Below, one piece after another: positions 1 through 11,100 of a stretch of 64,000 nucleotides of DNA. A program made the position numbers and the translations under genes. The notes beneath the pieces are model-generated. The model was not told the origin of the DNA and did no database searches. It was given only the letters and a program-made list of their open reading frames with translations. Location of the stretch: NCBI GenBank assembly GCA_013433145.1, contig CM024169.1, positions 6,798,501-6,862,500 of the forward strand, given 5' to 3'. How positions within the stretch are numbered: the first letter of the stretch is position 1; the number at the start of each line of letters is the position of its first letter. This stretch comes from Ascaris suum (lineage: Eukaryota > Nematoda > Chromadorea > Rhabditida > Ascarididae).

Positions 1-930
1 GCTTTTCATGCTTGGATATTGTGAGGATATGTTTTGTTTTGTTTGCACGCCGTTATCACTGGATGAAGTCAAGTGATGGTTGTTTGTTGGTTTCGAAAGA
101 AGCCGTCTCCCGGTCCTCTAAGATATCAGACAGAACGCCATGAAGATCTCTTTCACCGCTTTCATCTAAATTCATTTGAAGTACGTTGCCCATTTCATCT
201 TTTCAGTTGCTCAACATTTTCTACACAATCGCACTGGGAAGTTACCCAAAGCCTCGTAGCAGTATATGACGGTTCTTGCTCATGGCCTGTCTTGAATGAT
301 CGATTCCTGCTTATGGCTGCCTCGAATGCCGCTCAGTATTTATTAATCCCACATTGTGCGTTCGTTATATCGATGACACACTTGTCACTGCTCGGTCTTC
401 TGATCGTCTGCAACACACTTTCGATGCCCTCAATAATGCTGCCTCCTTTCCTTCTGCGGGTAAATTCTGCTTCATTTGGTGCATTCCCTCATGAAATGTT
501 CGCGTTAATGCACATTCTGTTCTCCCCAACATCAAACGTTACGTTATATCTTTTATAAAAGCCATCCATGCTATCTGCCTCAATTTATGCCACAACAGCA
601 AGGAGATCTCCGTTCAATGAGATCAGCTTATTTTTGCCGGCAACGGCTATTATTTAGCTTTTTTCCAGCTCCAAACGACAGCAGCTCGTTAACCCCTCCC
701 ATCTTCATCGAATACATCATATGAAACACGAGAGGGATACCCTAGCCTCGCTGTGCATCCCTTATATAAGCCATAGCTTTTCGGACGAACTTTCCCTCGT
801 CCTCAACAAGCACGACCTTTCTTTCAAATTAAGCAACATTGCTCCGCCCGCACCCCCTGCAAATTTTCGTTTGCAACCGGTTCACACTGATCTGTCGGCT
901 TCGGAGAGAGCTGGATACGTGTGAAGGCAG
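1..930 (+). mobile_element. Degenerate Penelope-like retroelement (RT and connector remnant)
   Basis: The frame beginning near 330 reads through a reverse transcriptase palm motif, CVRYIDDTLVTARSSDRL (about 357-410), then a helix-like stretch with ISFIKAIHAICLNL (546-590) and FAGNGYYL near 630. This order (RYxDD, then an R/K-A..IC helix, then NGYP-like) is typical of Penelope-like element RTs. In-frame stops occur at 492 and near 606. From 721 another frame carries LCIPYISHSFSDELSLVL and a proline-rich segment followed by LQPVHTDL, resembling the RT-to-endonuclease connector of the same family. No GIY-YIG endonuclease motif was found after 930, and the 5' part is missing or outside the window. 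Frame changes and stops mark it as a dead copy. The long open frame at 73-558 is a different, non-RT frame. Confidence 0.6.
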
Positions 931-1289
931 CAGATTACACTTCTGCGAAAGAATTGTGTGAGCGGTTTGTTCTAATTAAAATACGGAAGTACTGCCCCGA
1001 CAGTGTATTTTTTTGTAGGTAATTTATGATACTCACTGTTGAGCTGAACGGAATAATGAGACGCCAGCTGCCTGCCGTGCTAATCCACCCATCCTTTTTA
1101 TGTCATTTTCTTCGCACGAATTCATGACGACAACTAATTAGAGCTTTCTGCAGTTGGCAGCTTAGTGGTAACTGCGACAAATCTATTCGCCTTTGTTACC
1201 TGTTTGACGGAAAAAGGTTAACTACTTCACGGCAAAAATTATGCCACAGATGCCTCTGTAATTTCTAGAAGCGGCAGCCCTAAACTAAA

Positions 1290-2040
1290 GGGGGTTCGCT
1301 TAATTGGTACGAAGGTTCTCGAGTAGAAATAGCCATTTTCTTTTACACTTATTTGAAGAAAAAACCAAGAAACCAAGTTGCCGTATCTGTTTGATATCTC
1401 TGAAACATGTATTGGCGTGGTTTCTGAATAATTGTGCACTCGAAGTGGATGAACAAAAAGTTGCTGTAGGAACGCGTTTGTATTGTCATTGAAAGGAAGG
1501 CCGTGATACCGAGAAAATATCTGAAGAAATTTGTATAACTGAAGGCGAAATAGTTTGTCGCAAGAAGACCACTGTGACTTGGTTGAAACGTTTTTTGGAA
1601 GATACATCAAGCAAGGGGATAGGCCTTACTCGGGATTACCGTCGGCCGTAGGTGATAGAGCACTGCCGTCTGCACTGTTTTGTGAATGCAACCGCTTGAA
1701 ATAACTCGTCTCACTGCCCTTTATCACTCGCTCGTAGCAGATTTTATGCAAGGTGCATCGAGTGGAGCTGCATGATTTGACAAAGCAAAAGCTCGGAGCA
1801 AATCGATGTGCCTAGATAGCTGCTCGGGAGTTCTTTAGATCAGCTTTCTGGGAGCGAATCGTTGTCGGCGATCAAAAGTGGAATCTTCCCAAAAAACGCG
1901 GTCTCGCGTAACGGTGGGTGACCGTTCATGAGGAAGAATTGGTGCTTTGATAACTCCGATAACTCCGGTCATGAGATGGTGCAATGATTGGTTGGAAGTA
2001 TGGAAGTATTTTTCATGTTCCGAGAAGCTGGACAATTCAA
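1290..2040. other. Unassigned sequence, possible transposase HTH debris
   Basis: No gene can be closed here. On the plus strand at about 1497-1650 a short frame reads RDTEKISEEICI, then TTVTWLKRFLEDTSSKGIG and YRRP, loosely like the helix-turn-helix region of a Tc1-type transposase. There is no catalytic DDE segment, so it is noted only as possible repeat debris. Confidence 0.15.
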
Positions 2041-2306
2041 GAACGAGTACTTCCAGTGCTTCAGTGAGCAGAATCTTTGTATACTAAAATAATCTGACGT
2101 TCTCAGACGCATGATGCAAAAAATTTGGAACGTTTCTATTGCCAGTTTAGAGGTTTTGGTGGTGCACTATTGCGCGATTGGCAGCGCCCAGCACGCAGGT
2201 TGCTGAAGTTCTGCGGTTCTTGTATGGGGACGAACTCGGCTCGGTTCGCTTTTCGCAACCGGTGTCCTCAGTTTCTCTACATTTGTGCCCAGGCATGTAT
2301 ATTGCC

Positions 2307-2324
2307 TTTGATTTGCAGTGTTGA
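2307..2324 (+). promoter_or_regulatory. Probable trans-splice acceptor before gene start
   Basis: A pyrimidine-rich TTTGATTTGCAG ends at 2318, six bases upstream of the ATG at 2325, with no upstream coding exon visible. In nematodes this arrangement usually marks spliced-leader addition. Confidence 0.4.
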
Positions 2325-2480
2325 ATGGCAAAGGAGAGGAAGCGTACAAGAGAGGAGCCTGATTCAGGTGCATCCGAGGATCACATTCGAAGCGATGTGG
2401 GAAGAGTCGAAAGTAATCCCGCTAGTTTTTCTGCTTCGGCCGATGATTACATGTTTTGGTTAATACGAAAACCCACGAAG
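2325..2480 (+). CDS. RPA34-like gene, exon 1
   Basis: Contains the start codon and 52 codons, ending phase 0 at CCCACGAAG/GTATTC. Encodes the acidic/basic N-terminus and the YMFWLIRKPTK strand. Confidence 0.6.
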
Positions 2481-5400
2481 GTATTCATCGAGCTACCTTA
2501 TTGTTTGTAACCTACCACCTTTAGGCGAATGATATTAATCGAGTCGTGTTTTACAGTTGTTCCACCCATCTTCTAGCATCAAATCAATTCACATCAACCG
2601 CATTTAAGAAGGGTTCGAAATATGTTTATGTTCTTGTGAACATCCTTTATAGACCGTATCTATGCGTATATATATCCGCGTATGTGGTCCAGCCCCTTTC
2701 TTCGCACTTAGGGAAGCTAGAGTCGTATGGGTTTGTGGGCATAATTTCTTGCTTATGGTTGACGCCGCCAAATTTCGACACCGCTAACAAACTTGCTTGT
2801 CTGTAGGGAGGATGTAACAGCTTAGCGCTTTTTAGAAAGCTGGATAACTCGATTGCTGTTCTAAAGCAGCAATGATTCAAAATTCCTATTCAGCATTTCC
2901 AGGATCTGCTAGGTACTGGCAAATTTGTGCATGAAATTCGATTTTGGGGCGGTTAATTGATTGGTAGATTAATTCAAAGAAAGCAGATTAAAAGAAGTGC
3001 ATTTTAATTATCAGAAGAAATTCGTAAATGTAACGAAACGCATGTTTTATTTATGTTGTAATATTCGGTGCCTCTCATCAGTTTCTTAAGGAGTCGGTAT
3101 TGAATACCGCAGCACAATATTTCAGCGGCATGTTTTATGCATATGCGTATTTGCAGTCTTTTATTAAATTGATGTATTTTGAACCAAATTCACTAAATTT
3201 CTTCCCTGTTTTTCCCATTCCTCGATAAATGAATTGCAGGGAAAGAAAGTTTGTGCCTGCTCTCTGTTTTGGACTCAATTTTTGCGGTGACTGAGACATC
3301 TGTCCCACAGCGAAGCTGATGGGGAGGAACTATGGAACAGTTGTCCCATAGTTTCAGCGTGACTGATTTAAGGACCAGTCAGATAACTCACGAGGGTTTG
3401 TGACATCAGCTTCGTCACCCCGTTGTTCCTTGAGCTTCATAACACCCGGTTGCCACATTTGCTTTTTGATTCAAACGCAGATTCCTTAGTAAGCGCTATG
3501 AGGAGTTGCGTTTTGGTTTATCAGATGCGCATTGGAAGGACTCATCAGCTTAATCCTCATTGGAATGACAAGCTGTTGCTATTGTGTTTTTCAGATATCC
3601 CTCGATGACATAGCGCAGTTGAAGTTTCCGCCAGGTGCGATGCGGCATTCTGCAACACTGACATCACCTAATTCTCCTCATACGACACTACATTGTCATT
3701 TCGAGCCAGCACGAACACAAATACTGCACATTCCAATGAACAACATTAGGAGCCAGAAGGATGCTATAAGGCTGAAAGCAGGTATTATCCATTTCCACGG
3801 TTGTACGCCTCCAAACTGCGATATATTTCTTGCTGTATGATGATGTGCATCGATCTCTGTATTAGGGAGAACAGTAAGAATAGTGTGCTAGCAACGCGAT
3901 CATTTGTGGAGTTTTTTATTCGCAGTCGGGGGAACCCAGAAAAGTCATCGTCGTTTTAACATCTTCGAAAAGCACCAAACACGGATGTGGTTTTATAAAT
4001 GGGACTATCACTCTTTCAGGTTTTTGAGCTGCAAAGTTTTTGCTGCCACTTCCCCTATTTAGATGAGAAGCGTTCAAACATTTTAAGAACATTTCGTCTT
4101 ATTTCTCATCTCTGAGCTCAGGCTGCATGCCTTTGTGCACCAAGTGTCTATAAACTTCGACTGCGGCTTTCATTTCGTCAACGTTGACTCACTATTACTA
4201 AACAAGGTGATCATGGAGCAATGACTTGGATTCCAATCATGCCTTGTTCTTCATCGGAATTCACTGAGGTTTTTTGGTGCGAATATATCGAACTCAGTTT
4301 TTTGAAGATTCTCAGTTTTAAGTTTAGTTCATAAGGTCTACTTGTTAATCCTTTCGTGTTGCTCAAGTCGACGTCAAGCTTCATTGGGCCATCGAACGCA
4401 GAAACAGAAATTAATACTACTGAGAAACCTTTAATCCTCTTTTCCACCGGAAATGAGCAGTGTATTTACGTCGCAACCTCCTTCGATATGTAGAACTGCT
4501 CAATCTGTACATCTCCAAAGTGAAATAGCAAAAGAGCTGAAATTTACAGTTTACCTGTCGCGCTCTGCACATTCTCAGCACACCCATCAGGTTTTATAAG
4601 TTAAGGCAAAAACGTTGAAAAGTTCATTCACTTTTGCAACGAGCCAAATTCGAATACATTCATCGAATAGGTTGAATAATAACAGTAAGAGCTGCGTTTT
4701 TTCGTCACAGCTAGGTAATTATTATCGGTTTTTTTTAAAATACGCATTCAGCTATCAAAAAAATGGGACATTACTGCGTCCTTCTGATTTAGCTGACTGA
4801 GGTACGATGTAGCATTGACTAGGACATTTTAACTTCCGTGATTGAGAAGCGCAAGCCGATAAAAGAATCAAAGCTTGTTTTTTAAAGTTTGGCTTTGTCC
4901 ACATTTGCATGACTTGAATGTGATATGGTCATTTAATGTGTAATACTGAATTGAATGTGTTATACCTATTTATGCATTTAACTAGGAAAATGATGGCTAA
5001 GAGGCGTTGGTGGCTTAGTACATGATTATTTCTAAGCAAATATTTTATTTTTAAAGTGTTTGCACGCCTTCTATCACTTTTCTGATCTTCCATACAGAGA
5101 GAGGGTGAGCAAGTAACACGTTTTATTGTGCATAATTTTCTGTTGCTTCACAAGTTGTTCAGCACTTATTTGTGCACTGGTTTACTTCATATTGTTTTCT
5201 TTATTGATGGAATTTTGAGGCGACCATTTCAACAAGGGGTTCAAGCGTGATGGACAGATGAGACATTATGTGGCCTCAGCGTATTTAAGGAGACTATACT
5301 AGGACCGGTGATGTCGTTCTCTGTCTCGCTTCTGAACCTCGTCCGTAACCAGCTGTTGCAGAGTCCCACCGGCATATATCACTTTCTGTTTGCTCACTAC

Positions 5401-6906
5401 TAGAATAGCGCACCCTGCACAGTTTGAAGGTTGAGAATTGCGGGTTTGTTTGCGCACAGTTTAATCGTTGGTTCAGTTGTGTGCATAAGTAGGCTGCCAA
5501 TTTCAGTGAATGAGCTGTGCGGAACTGTGTTCATAACCCAAAATGAAGCAATAGAAGCGGCGACGGAAGCAAACGCTTCCACTGCTAATGTTCAGAACGG
5601 TAAGTGAATTACACACTTCCTCTGCATAATGATTTTGTTTTGTCTGAAAAGATTCATTCTGTTTAGTCGTTTAAATTACGTAGCTTATTTATATGAATAG
5701 TGAGAAAAACATTTGCGTATTTAGCACTTTGCCGTAACGAATGTCGAATTCTGAGTGAGGTGGAACCGTATTTAGTGTGGTGCATCAATTATTTACGCCG
5801 TAGAGCGACATCAGTTAATGCTCACCGCATTTTTGTTTTCTCGAGGGTCATCAGTGGCATTGTCTTCGACTCTTAGTGGCAGTTATTTCCACAATATGTC
5901 GAGAATGGTTTGAGTCATGTTTCTGACATGGGCGAAGCTATCGCACTCTGCAGCAGTCGTATGCAAGCCAAATTTTTTATGCGTCCAAATTGAGCCTGCG
6001 ATCACACTGAGGTCGAAGACCTCTACTCATTTCGTTTAGTGTCTAAATTCCTTGCGTAATTCTTTCCCCATTGGTTGAAATTTTTGAACACGGCACCCAA
6101 AGTACAGTATTAAGAAAACGCTACAAGTGGTTTTTTATAAATGTGTAGTTAATTTCTTATAGATAATTAATTGTTTGACGACTGGTCTTATAGTCGCATC
6201 CTCTGCTTTATTCGCTTTTTTCTTATCTTGCAAAAATAAAGCCTCATTTTCAGCTGAGTGATTTTTTCAATGTGCATTTGATGAAATCTGGAAATTCCAA
6301 TTTTAGCGAAGGGCACTGGAACATTAGTGGGTGCTAATGAAAACTGTAAATTGATGGAGCGATATTTGTGCTTATTGGCATGCTGACCACGTAAACTACC
6401 AGTAGGCTGTTTTTCTGATACTAGTCCTCTAAAAATTACGAAGAATGTGCTGCTGCGAGTCGAAATTATGACAGGCAAGTTTTCAATAAGAAAACGTTGT
6501 TGAGGGTGCGTCACAACAGCGATGCATTCTACTGGGAACTTAGCTGCGGAAGTTTAAGTCGAAGATTTTTAAGTCGATATTTCGAGTTGCAGCTGCAGTT
6601 CGTAATCCTTGTCCATCTCATCCATTTCATTTTCAAATCGCGAATGATGAAGCCTCTCTGATCGATGTGCATTCTTGAGAATGGCTGAACATCCAGATTT
6701 CACGCTATTTCATTCTGCGGCCTACTACTAATCATTCGTTTGCAGGTTGTGATGAGGATGTAACTTGCGAATCCAGTTTTGAAATTCATTCGATCCGGAA
6801 AAAGCCGAAACTGCCACTTGAAGGGGTGAGGGAGCGTGTGAAGGCATTCGGTGTGGTCTCAAAGAAGAAGCGAGATAAATTGCCCAATTTGATTAGCAAC
6901 AATTAA
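2325..6906 (+). CDS. Five-exon gene, lysine-rich-tailed protein; tentative RNA polymerase I RPA34-like subunit
   Basis: Exons join as 2325-2480, 3595-3781, 3912-4019, 5507-5599 and 6746-6906 (705 nt, 234 codons plus TAA). The N-terminus is hydrophilic (MAKERKRTREEPDSGASED), then a hydrophobic strand YMFWLIRKPTKISLDDIAQL, a beta-rich middle (RKVIVVLTSS, GFINGTITLSVN, GTVFITQ) and a basic tail (IRKKPKLP, VVSKKKRDKLPN). A W/F-LI-x-P strand leading into a beta barrel with a Lys-rich end is the layout of RPA34/CD3EAP Pol I subunits, which pair with RPA49; yeast RPA34 has a similar length. That assignment is an inference from layout, not a clear motif match. Phases agree across all introns only if exon 3 starts at 3912; the prettier acceptor at 3925/3926 breaks the frame. 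A TTTGATTTGCAG acceptor ends 6 nt before the ATG, suggesting spliced-leader addition. Existence as a gene is likely; the function is not certain. Confidence 0.65.
3308..3415. repeat. Nested foldback (inverted repeat) in intron 1
   Basis: CGAAGCTGATG at 3311-3321 is perfectly complementary to CATCAGCTTCG at 3404-3414. Inside it, AACTATGG (3328-3335) pairs perfectly with CCATAGTT (3346-3353) over a 10-nt loop. May be a small MITE-like element or a structured intron segment. Confidence 0.5.
3595..3781 (+). CDS. RPA34-like gene, exon 2
   Basis: Follows a good TGTTTTTCAG acceptor and ends phase 1 at AAAGCAG/GTATTA. Encodes ISLDDIAQLKFPPGAMRHSA and HCHFEPARTQILHIPMNN. Confidence 0.6.
3912..4019 (+). 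CDS. RPA34-like gene, exon 3 (start uncertain)
   Basis: Encodes SGEPRKVIVVLTSSKSTKHG and GFINGTITLS; donor TTTCAG/GTTTTT, phase 1. The acceptor at 3910-3911 keeps the frame but the pyrimidine tract then lies inside the exon; the acceptor ending at 3925 looks better but is out of phase with exon 2. Confidence 0.4.
5507..5599 (+). CDS. RPA34-like gene, exon 4
   Basis: Between CCAATTTCAG and the near-consensus donor AACG/GTAAGTG. Encodes NELCGTVFITQNEAIEAATE; both phases match the neighbours. Confidence 0.6.
6746..6906 (+). CDS. RPA34-like gene, exon 5 with stop
   Basis: After acceptor TTCGTTTGCAG. Encodes CDEDVTCESSFEIHSIRKKP and the basic tail VVSKKKRDKLPNLISNN, then TAA at 6904-6906. Confidence 0.65.
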
Positions 6907-7312
6907 CCTCTGTTAATCTGCACTTATTCGACTGTGTTTGTTAGGAGCGTAACCTTACGGGTATAACCGTTATGTTAACCATCGTCGTTGATAAGTGTAT
7001 CTGTTTGATTTGCTGAAAACATTGTTCTTTACGTGAAACTTGACGGAGCCAATCATTCATACTCATATTGCAAACATCGGCACGTCATAATTGGTTCGTG
7101 AGGGATGGCAGTCACGCATGGATATTTTCCTTACTCCGGGCACATCCTTCAGCGGCTTTTTGTTTTCGGAACGCTTTTTAGGTTCTTTTCTAATGATTTC
7201 GTATAAACTTCTGTCGCAAGTCTTCGAGTTCAATGTACTGCTATAAACGTTCGCCTATTCTGTAAGGTGGTTGTTTGGAAGTGTACGATACGGTTGCTAA
7301 AAGCACTTTCAG

Positions 7313-7401
7313 ACATCGGAATTTCCAAACCTAGAGGGAATCACCTCGGAGTTGCAGCGAAAGAGAACTACCTGGCACTTGAAGGGGGAAGAGATTGGGA
7401 G
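7313..7401 (+). CDS. Candidate orphan exon, plus strand
   Basis: A segment bounded by GCACTTTCAG and GGGAG/GTATAAG. Two of three frames are open; one reads ISKPRGNHLGVAAKENYL then GGRDWE, the other TSEFPNLEGITSELQRKRTT. No partner exon in matching phase was found, and it lies 400 bp after the preceding gene's stop. Could be the first internal exon of a downstream gene or a chance. Confidence 0.25.
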
Positions 7402-7996
7402 GTATAAGCCTTAGTAAGATCTTAATCTGGTATGAAGGAATGTCTAATTCGTGGGTTGTCGGCAACGTGTACACATTGTGCATGCCGATTCTCGGCTAAC
7501 GGTGTGCGAGGCAGCGCAGGCACTAGGCATTGGTTTGACTCACTGCGCGGTTGGTTTCGTGTCCTAGTAACTTGTGCTGCGAGGTGGCTTTCGTTTTGCT
7601 CCTTGATATTAAAAAGACGGTGGTGTGTTTAAAACTCTTGAGGAAAGCTTGCTAATGGGAGTAAATCATCACGCATATCGCATTTCCGATTGCTTACTAA
7701 ATTCAGCATTACTTAACTTCACATGTGCGGCCGTTATTTAATTTTCGTTGGATTATTGCCGTATCCCGTTCGTCCTTAAATTCAAAAGTTTATTGTTATG
7801 ATTGCTGCGAACTGTTTGAAGCGCATCTAAGTACTCATCATAACGACCTGCTGTAATTAAAGCTGTTACCTGGCATCCCTGCTTTACCTGACTCCCCTCA
7901 GCTCCACTAGCAGGACTATTTTTTCCTTTATCAAATCGATCATTTGTCCATCACCACATCTGTTGCTTTTTTCATTGCTGTTCTTTTCATTCCCAG

Positions 7997-8127
7997 TAAT
8001 TCGACTCAAGTTTGGAAACATGGGCAAAGAACTAGAACTTGGAATTGAAAGGCATCTCACGGAGCACATCTCTGATCGCTCGGCGCGCTCAAATTACTGG
8101 AAGTTGAGTGCATATCCGTGGAATTAA
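7997..8127 (+). CDS. Candidate exon or short ORF, unknown product
   Basis: After a strong acceptor CTTTTCATTCCCAG an open frame reads IRLKFG then MGKELELGIERHLTEHISDR and SARSNYWK. It could donate at 8102/8103 (AA/GTTGAG) or run to a TAA at 8125-8127 as a 35-residue ORF starting at the ATG at 8020. No family recognised. Confidence 0.25.
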
Positions 8128-8129
8128 TT

Positions 8130-11100
8130 TTGACGCATATGCACAAAATGTACGCACTCAGTGAGCCCGTTTTGCGGCACTACGTTTCTCACTTTATTTT
8201 GGGTGAAAGCTTGCGGAGAGCAGTTTTCATTCCCCTCATCGATAAGAAGAAAGACGCTATCTATTCTTGCCTATGCATTTCTTCAGAATATTTCAAGGTT
8301 CTCGGAATGATGGCTTGCACCTCTAATAGGCAGATACTGAGTCATTTACAATTATAAACGTTTTGGTACGCTGTTGTGAAGGGGTGCCAGCAAATTAATT
8401 GTGCAAAAGCACACGAAACTGGGGCAATGTGAGTTCACGGAACCACGTCCTAACTACCTCCGAACACTTTCTCTCCCTTGCGCGTCTCGAATATACCTCT
8501 CTCTTGAAATTAGCGAACGGCATAAACCTCCTGTCCTCAAATATATGACTGCATAGGGGACTGTGAACTCTACAAGCACGGATGGCCTATAAAGGAGAAA
8601 ATACGATATATCACGTCAAGAGAATGCAATGCTCTTGTTAAAATGCTGAATTTTTCTCCTCACTTTCTGAATCCATCAAAAATACCTGGCTGAATATGCC
8701 ACCACTGTTTCGTGTTAACTATTTGAGCGAGCAATGTAATCAGTGAGCAGTAGTGATAAGTTGTCGTTAAGTAGGCAAATAAATTTGCATAGAAGTTCCA
8801 GTTCATATTTTCGTCTTTGCAGACACTCACAATGCATTTATCGTATTCAGTTGGCCGAGCAACGAAATGATGATCTTAATAGATAGGCATTATCGACATG
8901 GAACAATCTGACGGGTCTATAGTCGGCGAACCAACGGTAGCAGCTGTTCCGTAATTACCACATGTATTGAGGCTTACAGTAGGTGAGGAAAAGGGCTAAG
9001 AGTGGGCGAAACATCGATAGGCAACAGTTGGAGCTCATTTATCATCGCATATATGCAGCGTCCCTCTGTCCATATTGTGGCAACAATTTATGACGGCCAA
9101 AGCTGTGGCAACAAAGTTGAGATACTGTCTAGCCTCAATTAAGAATGCCCTTAATTTCGATTTCGCTCCGATCGACCAGCTCTTAAATTGACGACATCCG
9201 GTTGGCTCGTGCTACTCACTCGCATCCATTTACTCTATCCAGCAGTTGCCCATTATCTCGCATGTTTGTGCCTTCCTTCTTTCCTGCAACCGTTTAGATT
9301 GGCGCCAGATTTAGGCGCGTAATGCAATTGTTTTTTGCTCAGCCCGTTATGCTGTCTCTGCGCCAAACGTCAATCACTCTAAGTAAACATTGCACAGAAC
9401 CGTTGCCAGTAGCAGTACAAGGCCTATATAATCGGTTGATGATGCTCTGAATAAAATAAAGCAGTACAAGGCCTTTCCGATTTTGACGACGAATGAAAGC
9501 GAGGAATTTGAGAAGAAACCCTGAAGTTTTGCTTATATGTTTGTGCACTCGCAATGCATACCTGCCTTTTCCGAAGAAATATAATGTTAATACTTTTGTG
9601 CCTTATTAAATTGCTTTGCAGCACACAACTCCAAATCCCCCCGCTTCCCAACCCCTCCCGCATCCCCCACTTGTGCTGGATATCGGAAGATCAGTTCAGT
9701 GGTGCTATTCCCCGCCCAGTGTACAGAAAGTGGAACCATCTTCTAAGATATAGATTACCGGGGCATAAAAACTCTTAGTGCCGACGAACCCTTGGGAGGA
9801 TGTAGCCTCTCACCAACTCAGTGCCGTATAACTATTGTAGTTCCTTTGTTAAATATAGATGGACACAAATTTTACACAGCATTGCGGTGCTGTGTGCGCA
9901 CAGTATTTGCTACTGCTTTGACATTTGGGAAGTTGTCTTTCCGCCCGTTATGAGAGTTGAACATTACTCTTAAAAAGAAGCGAAAGATAAAAACTGACAG
10001 TTTTATTAGATTTTATTTGTATATGAACAGCTTCTAGATGTGGTCCTTGAAATGGCTCCACTGTCATATGTGATATGGGATTTGCATAAACAGAAATCAT
10101 AAGCACTCCACAGGTAGCCGAAATGAATTGCAAAAATTCTATTATATGACATGTGAGAAAAAATTACGGCTTTATTAACAATTGTGCCATTGTTTCATGC
10201 CCTTCCTCATTTCTGCCTATTTTTTCATCGAATTATTTGGTAACGACTGATGAACCAATTTAACTATCGGTATGCGTTTAAGATTTCGCTATTTTATTTG
10301 CCGATTGTACTGATTAACAGTGTAGTTGCCTTTCGTGTTTCCTGGATTGCAGCAACAGAGCAAACGTATCGACATAACTAGATATATTTCTATTGAACGT
10401 TTGTATGAGCAACCTGGCTTTGCAAAATTTTCAAAAATAAATAAGAAACCTTTTTGCTTCAGATTGGTCGAAAATCATTAACAAAAATGTGGCTGTGAAT
10501 GAAAAAAACACGAGCATAGCAGAACTGTTCTGGGAAAAAGACTATTAAAAGCCATTTTACCAGCTTATAAGCAAAAAATATCAATGGATTTATTAAAATC
10601 AGCGCCTTTTTATTGCCAACTTAATTTTTTTCAAAGCGCTGTAGAATATTTTCGAAGAAAAAATGTCGATGAACATACATCTGCATTCAGTTTGACGTAT
10701 TTTTTAGTCATAATGAACTAACGATTACTTTGAGTTGCCATATTTTAGTCAGTTCATTTGTAAGAGTTTCTCGTTCCCGTTTAGCAGTACATTTGATTGA
10801 GTTTCGCTCTGCTTTTTCAGATCCACTTTATAAGAAGTGCGATGAGAGTTTAGTTGTTTATTTGTTTTATGAGAGAAACAAAAGAAAGGTGACAAATTGA
10901 TTCTCTAATTTGAAAGTGCAACGTTAACGCGCACAAAACTGTGCTTTCGATTAGATATCGAGCAAGTCGTTTTAGCGTTATATATGACAGACTAACGAAA
11001 CGTGCTGCTTCAGCTCGGTTGTCTTCACCGTTTGAACTGCTTCCGCTCTTATCACGCCTTTTTGTATGAACCATTCCACCAATAGTGCATAAAGAACCAT

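Noticed and set aside
73..558. 161-codon open frame
   Set aside because: The reverse transcriptase motifs lie in a different frame of the same strand, so this frame is a shadow.
1490..1655. Tc1-like transposase helix-turn-helix
   Set aside because: Only a loose resemblance over about 40 residues, with no DDE catalytic part or terminal inverted repeats.
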